Source of the DNA: JAFAXD01 sp035472475
Lineage (GTDB): Bacteria; Pseudomonadota; Alphaproteobacteria; Rhizobiales; Xanthobacteraceae
Direction of reading: 5' to 3'
DNA: 12,108 nt
NCBI GenBank assembly: GCA_035472475.1
Contig: DATIPA010000077.1
Span: 1-12,108 of the forward strand
Shown: positions 6,617 through 12,108 of the stretch, piece after piece
Numbering within the stretch: position 1 is the first letter of the stretch
Layout: every line of letters starts with the position of its first letter
The notes under the pieces: generated by a model
The model's input: only the letters and a program-made list of their open reading frames with translations
Told to the model about the DNA's origin: nothing
The model's database searches: none
Translations under genes and position numbers: made by a program

Positions 6617-7045
6617 GTGCGGCCATCAACCTTGAGCGTGGCGGATCTGGAACGCCGGCTGTCGGCCGAATTTCCGGGCAGCTTCAACCGGGACAGCGGG
6701 GTCGCAATCCTCGAGGCGTGGCACGGCGGCTGCCGGGTCCGACTCGGCTATTCGACGGCATCGCTGCGGCCCGGCGGCACCATTTCCGGCGTCACCATGA
6801 TGATGCTGACGGACCTGACGATGTATGTCGCGGTCCTGGCGTCGATCGGCTGGAAGCCGCTGGCGGTGACGACCAACCTCAACATCAATTTCCTGCGCAA
6901 GGCACCGCCGGCGGCGCTCCTCGCGCACTGCCGGCTGATCAAGCTCGGCCGGCGGCTCGCGGTCGGGGACGTGAGCATCCATTCGGAGGACGGCGACGAC
7001 CTTATCGCGCACGCGACTTCGACTTACTCAATCCGACCAGACTGA
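6617..7045 (+). CDS. PaaI-family hotdog thioesterase
   Basis: A 142-residue hotdog-fold protein of the PaaI/YbgC-like thioesterase group, which hydrolyses acyl-CoA thioesters in the cytoplasm. The central helix GGTISGVTMMMLTDLTMYVAVL (about 53-75) is the family signature, with the Asp of LTDL a likely catalytic residue. TTNLNINFLRKAP and the late GDVSIHSEDG strand complete the fold. The start is uncertain. The GTG at 6617 is used, but a strong AGGAGG lies only 1-2 bases before it. TTG at 6632 or GTG at 6638 would be too far from the same site (16 and 22 bases). It diverges from the crotonase gene across 79 bases and precedes rplM with about 300 bases between them. Confidence 0.86.
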   Translation: MRPSTLSVADLERRLSAEFPGSFNRDSGVAILEAWHGGCRVRLGYSTASLRPGGTISGVTMMMLTDLTMYVAVLASIGWKPLAVTTNLNINFLRKAPPAALLAHCRLIKLGRRLAVGDVSIHSEDGDDLIAHATSTYSIRPD

Positions 7046-7100
7046 TGGTGCTATAGTACTGTAATCATAATAATTTGATCTGACTACATATTATTCACGG
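7046..7100. other. AT-rich block upstream of the rplM promoter
   Basis: These about 55 bases after the thioesterase stop are strikingly AT-rich (TAATCATAATAATTTGATC and CATATTATTCAC) in an otherwise GC-rich window. The block ends about 8 bases before the putative rplM -35 hexamer. It could act as an UP-like element for RNA polymerase or as a binding site for a nucleoid protein. No hairpin or gene is seen in it. Confidence 0.45.
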
Positions 7101-7107
7101 TCGGTCG

Positions 7108-7134
7108 TTGACCCGAGGCGAGCGCCGGTATAGA
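7108..7134 (+). promoter_or_regulatory. Probable rplM-rpsI promoter
   Basis: TTGACC (7108-7113) and TATAGA (7129-7134) match -35 and -10 hexamers, with a 15-base spacer that is slightly short. Start of transcription near 7141 would give a leader of about 205 bases containing both repeats A3 and B3. It is the only good promoter-like sequence in the gap and suits a strongly expressed ribosomal operon. Confidence 0.5.
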
Positions 7135-7163
7135 AGCCCGGCCAATGCGCGCCCTGCGCGCAA

Positions 7164-7235
7164 GTGCCGCCGATTTGAAGTTCCTGCAGCGGTAGCGGCA
7201 AACTCGTGAAGGAACTTCAAATCGATAAGCGGCAC
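7164..7235 (-). repeat. Palindromic element A3
   Basis: A 72-base inverted repeat: GTGCCGC/GCGGCAC outside, CGATTTGAAGTTCCT/AGGAACTTCAAATCG inside, with the bulge on the right arm as in A2. It is followed by B3 after 14 bases. It lies between the putative rplM promoter and the gene, so it is probably transcribed in the leader. Confidence 0.93.
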
Positions 7236-7249
7236 GAGAAACATAATTC

Positions 7250-7327
7250 GCTGGTGCCCCTTTGCTTCCGAAGTTCGTGTCAGAGATTGCCGCAACGCAT
7301 CACGAACTTCGGAACCGGGGCGCTAGC
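7250..7327 (+). repeat. Palindromic element B3
   Basis: A 78-base hairpin repeat with the same arms and loop as B2 (loop GATTGCCGCAA, inner arms TTCCGAAGTTCGTG/CACGAACTTCGGAA). This copy has the best inner stem of the three. It ends 19 bases before the rplM ATG. The frame across it is open and in phase with rplM. Confidence 0.93.
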
Positions 7328-7346
7328 CAAATTCCGGATCAAACCG

Positions 7347-7811
7347 ATGAGCACTTATTCGGCCAAGCCCGCCGAGGTGGAGAAGAAGTGGGTCGTGATC
7401 GACGCCAACGGTCTGGTGGTCGGCCGGCTCGCGTCAATCGTCGCCCTGCGGCTGCGCGGCAAGCACAAGCCGACTTTCACCCCGCACGTGGACTGCGGCG
7501 ACAACGTCATCATCATCAACGCCGCCAAGGCCGTGCTGACCGGACGCAAGCTCGAGAAGAAGGTCTATTACCACCACACCGGCTTCATCGGCGGCATCAA
7601 GGAACGCACCGCGAAATCGATCATGGAGGGGCGCTTCCCGGAGCGCGTGGTCGAGAAGGCGGTGCAGCGCATGCTGCCGCGCGGCCCGCTCGGCCGCCAG
7701 CAGTTCGGCAACCTGCGGGTCTATCCCGGCGCTGAGCATCCGCATGCCGCGCAAAATCCCGAACCGATCGATATCGCGGCGATGAACCGCAAGAACACCA
7801 GGAGCTCCTGA
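7347..7811 (+). CDS. rplM: 50S ribosomal protein L13
   Basis: A 154-residue ribosomal protein, the usual length in this group. Family hallmarks are KKWVVIDANGLVVGRLAS, LRGKHKPTFTPHVDCGD, VIIINAAKAVLTGRKLEKK, YYHHTGFIGGIKERT, and MLPRGPLGRQQFGNLRVYPGAEHPH. It is an early-assembling protein of the large subunit. The ATG at 7347 is taken because normal L13 starts here (MSTYSAK). The frame remains open for 47 more codons back through B3 into A3, reaching a GTG at 7206; such an extension would be abnormal for L13. The ribosome binding site is weak (GGAT about 10 bases before the ATG). It forms an operon with rpsI. Confidence 0.97.
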   Translation: MSTYSAKPAEVEKKWVVIDANGLVVGRLASIVALRLRGKHKPTFTPHVDCGDNVIIINAAKAVLTGRKLEKKVYYHHTGFIGGIKERTAKSIMEGRFPERVVEKAVQRMLPRGPLGRQQFGNLRVYPGAEHPHAAQNPEPIDIAAMNRKNTRSS

Positions 7812-7813
7812 TC

Positions 7814-8290
7814 ATGGCCGAGACCATTCAATCGCTCGACCAGCTTGCCACGCTCAAGCCGGCGACGCCCGAGGCGCCGAAATATGTTCAGAAGCTCGAC
7901 AAGCAGGGGCGTGCCTATGCGACCGGCAAGCGCAAGGACGCGGTCGCACGCGTGTGGATCCAGCCCGGCGCCGGCAAGATCCTGATCAATGAGACCGCGA
8001 TCGAGACGTACTTCGCGCGTCCGGTGTTGCGCATGTTGATTCAGCAGCCACTCGTCTCGTCGAACCGCAATGGCCAGTACGACGTGGTGTGCACCGTGTC
8101 CGGCGGGGGCCTCTCCGGCCAGGCGGGCGCCGTGCGCCACGGCCTGTCCAAGGCGTTGACCAACTTCGAGCCTGATCTGCGCAGCGTGCTCAAGCGCGGC
8201 GGCTTCCTCACGCGCGACTCGCGCGTCGTCGAACGCAAGAAGTACGGCAAGGCCAAGGCTCGGCGTTCGTTCCAGTTCTCGAAGCGCTAA
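7814..8290 (+). CDS. rpsI: 30S ribosomal protein S9
   Basis: A 158-residue small-subunit protein. After a variable N-terminal stretch of about 35 residues come AYATGKRKDAVARVW, PGAGKILINE, SGGGLSGQAGAVRHGLSKAL, KRGGFLTRDSRVVERKKYG, and the universal basic C-terminus ending in SKR, which reaches the P-site tRNA in the ribosome. The ATG lies 2 bases after the rplM stop, with AGGAG at 7800-7804 inside the end of rplM (9 bases spacing), so translation of the two genes is probably coupled. A GC-rich palindrome follows the stop. Confidence 0.97.
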   Translation: MAETIQSLDQLATLKPATPEAPKYVQKLDKQGRAYATGKRKDAVARVWIQPGAGKILINETAIETYFARPVLRMLIQQPLVSSNRNGQYDVVCTVSGGGLSGQAGAVRHGLSKALTNFEPDLRSVLKRGGFLTRDSRVVERKKYGKAKARRSFQFSKR

Positions 8291-8297
8291 ACACGCC

Positions 8298-8353
8298 CGT
8301 TCGATTGGCGCGCCGCACCCGCTCGCGCGAGTGCGGCGTTGCTTGTTCGAACG
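8298..8353 (+). terminator. Candidate rplM-rpsI terminator / large palindrome
   Basis: CGCCGCAC (8311-8318) pairs with GTGCGGCG (8331-8338), with the self-complementary CTCGCGCGAG in the loop. CGTTCGA and TCGAACG form a second, outer pair. A weak T-rich stretch (TTGCTTGTT) follows the inner hairpin. It lies 20 bases after rpsI, in the right place to end the ribosomal operon, though the T tract is poor. Confidence 0.5.
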
Positions 8354-8371
8354 CACGAAGAGCGGCGCGCG

Positions 8372-8392
8372 CGGTTAGTGTTCTGCTAACCG
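8372..8392. promoter_or_regulatory. 21-base perfect dyad, possible operator
   Basis: CGGTTAG at 8372-8378 and CTAACCG at 8386-8392 form a perfect 7-7-7 dyad about 85 bases upstream of the next gene. The spacing suits a dimeric DNA-binding protein. A possible -10 (TATTTA, 8415-8420) lies downstream. No known regulator is assigned. Confidence 0.3.
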
Positions 8393-8475
8393 AGCACGCG
8401 GAAATTACCTCCACTATTTAAGCGTCCATTCAGCATTCCGGTCGATGCTCTGGCGAGACAACCAGAGGATTGGTC

Positions 8476-9303
8476 ATGGTTAACGAGCGGCTGGCGCTCC
8501 CCGCGGCACCGACCGGCGCGCGCGCGGGCGCAGCGATACACGAGCTGCCCGTGAGCGGGCACGCCGAACTTCCCGAGCTTTTCGCACCTTCGATCGCTGC
8601 GGCGCCCGGCGGCGACCGCCGCGCAAAGCACCCCGAGACATTGGCCTTCGACGACGTCGGCATTCCAATTCCCGAGCAGGCACCAAGCTGGGCGCACGAG
8701 CGCAGCGCTGGTGCGTTTTCATCCGATCCTGCCGGCGAATTCTCCTGGCGCGAACAGGGAAACCAGACGTTCGACGCGGTGAAAGTGACCAAGAGTTCCG
8801 GCAGCTTCTACCGGCGGGCGGGCCAGCGCATGTGCGCGGCGCTGCTCACCGGAGCGCTGCTCGGCACATTCGGGCTCGGATGGGTGGGCGGCTCGGCGTC
8901 GTATCGCCTGCTCGCCCCGAACCCGGCATTGTCGCCGCTGAAGCAACGCTCAAACGCCACCGCCCGCGCCGACAGCAGGACCGACGTTGGCCGCGACGCG
9001 ATGCCGAGCGTGCGCAAGCTGTCTGCGTCGATCGCAAGCAAGCCCGAACACGTCGTCGCGCTGCAAAGCGGGTTGCGAAACCTGCCGCGGCTGATGCCGG
9101 TGCCGGAGACACGGCCGATGACCATCGACGGGTGGACGGTGCGGGACGTGTCGGGCAGCACCGCCGCGCTCGAAGGGCCCGACGGAACCTGGCGCGCCGC
9201 GCGCGGCGACATCGTGCCGGGGCTCGGACGGGTCGAGTCGATCGTGCGCTGGGGCAACTACTGGGTGGTGTCGACGAGCCGCGGCCTGGTCGCCAGCGAC
9301 TAG
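8476..9303 (+). CDS. Hypothetical single-pass membrane protein
   Basis: A 275-residue protein with no function I can assign. The N-terminal 118 residues are Pro/Ala/Gly-rich and probably disordered. One hydrophobic segment follows (about 119-141, MCAALLTGALLGTFGLGWVGG), then a second variable linker, and a compact C-terminal domain (about 215-275) beginning TIDGWTVRDV and including ALEGPDGTWRAARGD, GLGRVESIVRWGNYWVVSTSRG. C-termini of this type occur, as I recall, in several Rhizobiales hypothetical proteins. The small beta-rich pattern loosely recalls PilP/GspC periplasmic domains, but that is only a resemblance. Predicted topology: N-terminus in the cytoplasm, C-terminal domain in the periplasm. 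The ATG at 8476 has AGAGGA 6 bases before it. The start codon overlaps a TTAACCAT motif on the opposite strand. Confidence 0.75.
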   Translation: MVNERLALPAAPTGARAGAAIHELPVSGHAELPELFAPSIAAAPGGDRRAKHPETLAFDDVGIPIPEQAPSWAHERSAGAFSSDPAGEFSWREQGNQTFDAVKVTKSSGSFYRRAGQRMCAALLTGALLGTFGLGWVGGSASYRLLAPNPALSPLKQRSNATARADSRTDVGRDAMPSVRKLSASIASKPEHVVALQSGLRNLPRLMPVPETRPMTIDGWTVRDVSGSTAALEGPDGTWRAARGDIVPGLGRVESIVRWGNYWVVSTSRGLVASD

Positions 9304-9529
9304 GGTTGGCGTGAGCCCGCCGTTCGGCCGAAAGAGCATGAGTACCAGCGCGATTTGATCCTCGACTTTCTGTATCCCGGGGCATACTTTCCTATTGCGG
9401 TTCGCCTCGGGGGCCGCGTGCGCGGGAACGCTCTGGATCTCGCGGTCCATTGCCATCAAGAGCTTGGCACGCGCTCGGCTCGTCGTCGCAGCCGACGCAC
9501 CAACTCCTTTAGCGCGACATCGAAGCAAA

Positions 9530-11277
9530 ATGCAGCACGACTCCGGTGAGCCAATTGCCATTTCCGCACAGGCGGAACATTTGGCGAATGTTGTCATGCT
9601 GTCCTACGAGCCGATGCTCGTGTGGAATCTTCTCGGCCCAATCGCGGTTTGGAATGCTGGCGCCGAACGACTTTACGGATTTGCGTCGAACGAGGCGGTC
9701 GGGCGCAACAGCCACGCTTTGCTGCAAACCAAATTTCCAATTGAACTCACCGATCTTGTTTCAAGGCTTCGGAATCAACGTTATTGGTCGGGGGAGCTGC
9801 GCCATATCTGCAAAGACGGTCGCGAAGTCATCGTAGACAGCCGAATGCAGTTGCTCGGTAACGACATCGTACTCGAGGTCAATCGAGACGTTACGGAGCT
9901 GAAGGCGCTCACCGCACAGCAAGAAAAACTGGCTCGAGATCTATCAGCCGCGGCCATCAAATTCGAAGCCATTTTCAACCAAACAGGTATTTTCGCGGGC
10001 ATCATGGACCTGCGGGGTTTCCTGCAGGAGGCAAACAACTTGTCGCTGGAATTGTGCGGGTACACGCGAGAGCAGGTGCTCTACCGGCCGTTCTGGGATA
10101 CGCCCTGGTGGCGTGGGTCGGAAGAGATGAAGGCCAGGATTCGTTTCGCCACCGATCAAGCTGCCTCAGGCTCCGTTTTTCGCGAAGAGCTTCGATACTG
10201 GTTGGCGGATGGCACCGAACGCCTGGTGGATTTCGCGATGTATCCGATCCGCGATCAATCGGGCGCGGTAAAGTTCCTGCATCCGACCGGGATCGACATC
10301 ACCGAGCGCAAGCAAGCCGAGCGGACGCTGCGTGAAAATGAGCAGCAGTTGGGCGCGCTGGCATCAATCGTCGAGTCCAGCGACGACGCGATCGTGGGCA
10401 AGAGCCTCGATGGCATCATCAAAAGCTGGAACCGGGGAGCGGAATGCATCTTCGGTTACACGGCCGAAGAGGCAATCGGCCAACCGATCACGATTGTCAT
10501 TCCGGAAGACCGGCTCGACGAAGAACGAACGATACTGAATCGAATAAGGCGCGGAGAGCGTATCGAACATTTTGAAACCGTCCGGCGGCGCAAGCATGGT
10601 AGTTTGATTGCAATTTCGTTGACGGTATCTCCGATCAAGGATGCCGGAGGCAAGGTCATAGGGGCATCGAAAATCGCTCGAGATATCACCGAGCAAAAGC
10701 GGACCAGGAGCAGATCGCTGCCCTCGCCCGGGAAGCCGAACACCGGAGCAGGAATTTGCTGGCGATCGTACAGGCGACCGTCCATCTTTCTCAGTCGGAC
10801 ACGCCGAACGGTCTAAAGCTGGCAATTGAAGGACGCATCCATGCGCTCGCGAACGTTCACTCGCTGTTCGTGCGGTCGCGCTGGGTAGGTGCGGAGCTGT
10901 CGACCATCGCAACACAAGAGCTCGCGCCCTACGTTCAGCGCAACGAGGCGCGTGCGCGAATTGAAGGACCGCCAGTGCTGCTTGAACCCGGAACCGCTCA
11001 GGCGGTTGCCGTTGTGCTCCATGAGCTGGCGACCAATGCCGCCAAGTATGGGGCGCTGTCCCGCGATGAAGGCCGGATTGAGCTCAAATGGTCGCATGCG
11101 GCCGACGGAATTCTTGCGCTGCGCTGGATCGAGGTGGGAGGTCCACCCGTAAAGTCGCCCACGCGCCGGGGGTTTGGCAGCCGGCTCATTGAACGCATGA
11201 TTGGCGACCTCAAGGGGAAGACGCAATTCGAGTGGCGCGCAGACGGACTTGTTTGCGAAATAAGCCTTCGCGCGTAA
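9530..11277 (+). pseudogene. Multi-PAS HWE-family sensor histidine kinase, frameshifted
   Basis: The N-terminal part (from ATG 9530; an upstream TTG at 9395 is possible) holds three PAS domains: about 20-123 ending in RDVTELK, about 142-262 ending in DITERKQ, and about 278-391 ending in DITEQKR. After EQKR the frame is lost at 10700-10702 and runs on to a stop at 10814-10816. A -1 shift at that point restores a complete HWE kinase core to 11277. It has the phospho-acceptor His in EAEHRSRN (codon 10741), HELATNAAKYG (from 11020), the W-x-E signature (LRWIE, 11125-11133) and RRGFGSRLI. The restored protein would be about 582 residues, a soluble PAS-sensing kinase of a two-component or general-stress pathway. 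It may be a true pseudogene, a sequence error or a recoded gene; all kinase motifs being intact argues that the shift is recent. The base composition looks less GC-rich than the neighbours. Confidence 0.85.
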
Positions 11278-11283
11278 ACGCGG

Positions 11284-11298
11284 GGCGCTCAAAGCGCC
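11284..11298 (+). terminator. Short hairpin after the kinase gene
   Basis: GGCGCT pairs with AGCGCC around a CAA loop, 7 bases after the kinase stop codon. There is no T tract, so it is at best a weak terminator. Confidence 0.3.
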
Positions 11299-11335
11299 GG
11301 AATAAACGTGCGTCGCCGCGCTCAAGCCATCCCGC

Positions 11336-11364
11336 CGAAAAGGAAAGGGCGCCCGCAGGCGCCC
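11336..11364 (-). terminator. Intrinsic terminator of glnA
   Basis: On the minus strand GGGCGCC-TGCG-GGCGCCC is a perfect 7-bp stem with a 4-base loop, immediately followed by TTTCCTTTT. It lies about 60 bases downstream of the glnA stop codon, which is the expected position for a Rho-independent terminator. Confidence 0.75.
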
Positions 11365-11371
11365 CGAGGTG

Positions 11372-11388
11372 GATCGCGATCCGCGATC
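11372..11388. repeat. Small perfect hairpin GATCGCG/CGCGATC
   Basis: Seven-base arms around a 3-base loop, between the glnA stop and its terminator. It may add to the 3' end structure of the glnA transcript. Nothing else is seen in this gap. Confidence 0.3.
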
Positions 11389-11423
11389 TGGCAGGAAGCT
11401 CTACGTCCTTTTCCGCAACATGC

Positions 11424-12108
11424 TCACGCCGAATAGTACATCTCGAATTCGACCGGATGCGGGGTGTGCTCGAACCGGATCACTTCGGTCATCTTCAGAT
11501 CGATATAGCTGTCGATGAAGTCCTGATCGAACACGCCGCCGGCAAGCAGGAAGCCGTGATCCTTCTTGAGCTCCTCGAGCGCCTGCCGCAGCGACCCGCA
11601 CACTGTGGGGATCATCGCCAGCTCCTTGGGCGGCAGATCGTAGAGGTCCTTGTCGATCGCCTCGCCCGGATCCAGCTTGTTCTTGATGCCATCGAGGCCC
11701 GCCATCAGCATGGCCGAAAAGGCGAGATATGGGTTGGCGAGTGGATCGGGGAAACGCACTTCCACGCGCTTGGCCTTCGGGTTGGTCGTATACGGAATGC
11801 GGCAGGACGCCGAGCGGTTGCGGGCCGAATAGGCCAACAATACCGGCGCTTCGAATCCCGGGACCAAACGTTTGTAGGAGTTTGTCGTCGGATTGGTGAA
11901 GGCGTTGATTGACTTAGCGTGGGTGATGATGCCGGCGATGTAGGACAGGCACGTCTCCGACAGGTCAGCATACTTGTTGCCCGCAAACACCGGCTTGCCG
12001 TCCTTCCAGATCGATTGGTGGCAGTGCATGCCGGAGCCGTTGTCGCCGTAGATCGGCTTGGGCATGAAGGTTGCGGTCTTGCCGTAGATCTGGGCGACCT
12101 GGGTGATG
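11424..12108 (-). CDS. glnA: Glutamine synthetase type I, C-terminal part (5' end outside window)
   Basis: The 3' portion of a class I-beta glutamine synthetase, which joins ammonia to glutamate using ATP in a dodecamer. The frame is open to the window edge (it begins ITQVAQIYGKT). Visible signatures: MPKPIYGDNGSGMHCHQS (ATP and metal-binding region), NPTTNSYKRLVPGFEAP, ARNRSASCRIP (substrate-binding Arg residues) and VEVRFPDPLANPY. Tyr in DKDLYDLPP (codon 11640-11642) is the adenylylation site used by GlnE, so nitrogen-dependent covalent control is expected. The end FEMYYSA is normal for the alphaproteobacterial GlnA, so nothing is lost at the C-terminus. A good terminator follows. The partner glnB, often upstream, would lie outside the window. 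Confidence 0.97.
   Translation of the reverse strand, partial: ITQVAQIYGKTATFMPKPIYGDNGSGMHCHQSIWKDGKPVFAGNKYADLSETCLSYIAGIITHAKSINAFTNPTTNSYKRLVPGFEAPVLLAYSARNRSASCRIPYTTNPKAKRVEVRFPDPLANPYLAFSAMLMAGLDGIKNKLDPGEAIDKDLYDLPPKELAMIPTVCGSLRQALEELKKDHGFLLAGGVFDQDFIDSYIDLKMTEVIRFEHTPHPVEFEMYYSA

Noticed and set aside
9321..9342. Half copy of palindrome C (TTCGGCCGAAA then GCATGAG) after the membrane protein gene
   Set aside because: Resembles the right arm of C, but the left arm is absent and the match is short, so chance is likely.
9359..9529. In-frame N-terminal extension of the kinase gene
   Set aside because: The frame is open back to 9359 with a TTG at 9395, but there is no recognisable domain or good start; the ATG at 9530, just before the first PAS domain, is simpler. 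Not fully excluded.
1..12108. tRNA or rRNA genes, toxin-antitoxin, prophage or defence system genes
   Set aside because: None recognised on either strand; all substantial coding space is accounted for by the listed genes.

Overview
The window reads as a GC-rich alphaproteobacterial chromosome, most like the Hyphomicrobiales around Bradyrhizobium, Rhodopseudomonas and Pseudolabrys. The gene set supports this: a type 2 heme A synthase (ctaA/COX15), a small DUF2842 protein, an orphan Bug-type solute-binding protein, MetY, rplM-rpsI, an HWE-family sensor kinase and glnA. Assignments come from reading motifs, not from a database search.

Layout. A polysaccharide-deacetylase-like gene (+, 5' truncated) converges on the DUF2842 gene (-). 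A 318-base repeat-filled gap separates DUF2842 from ctaA (+). A Bug/TctC-type periplasmic protein gene (+) follows and meets metY (-) end to end with no base between the stop codons. On the minus strand metY is preceded by a CoA-binding protein gene and an ECHDC3-like crotonase gene. A hotdog thioesterase gene (+) diverges from the crotonase gene. Then come rplM-rpsI (+), an unrecognised single-pass membrane protein gene (+), a frameshifted three-PAS HWE histidine kinase (+), and the 3' part of glnA (-), which runs off the right edge.

The most unusual content is a family of palindromic elements of about 71-78 bases. They occur as inverted pairs (A then B) at three intergenic sites: DUF2842/ctaA, ctaA/Bug, and the rplM leader. 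A and B are relatives in opposite orientation. They share GTGCCSC/GSGGCAC outer arms, GAAGTTC/GAACTTC inner arms, a 3-base bulge on one arm and a TTGCCGC loop. In all three places the order is A, B, gene. B ends 1, 7 or 19 bases before the start codon, and in each case the open frame through B is in phase with the gene. At the first site a second inverted hairpin pair (C and D, sharing AAGTGG-N3-CCGGTT) lies between A and B. One A copy supplies the stop codon of ctaA. The layout recalls paired REP elements (BIMEs) and also in-frame palindromic insertions such as those of Rickettsia.

Two genes look functionally altered. The deacetylase homologue has lost all three metal ligands of the NodB fold, although its frame is open. 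The HWE kinase carries one frameshift that separates its PAS sensors from an otherwise complete kinase core. The remaining genes look like ordinary housekeeping functions: heme A for cytochrome oxidase, methionine synthesis, ribosomal proteins and nitrogen assimilation.
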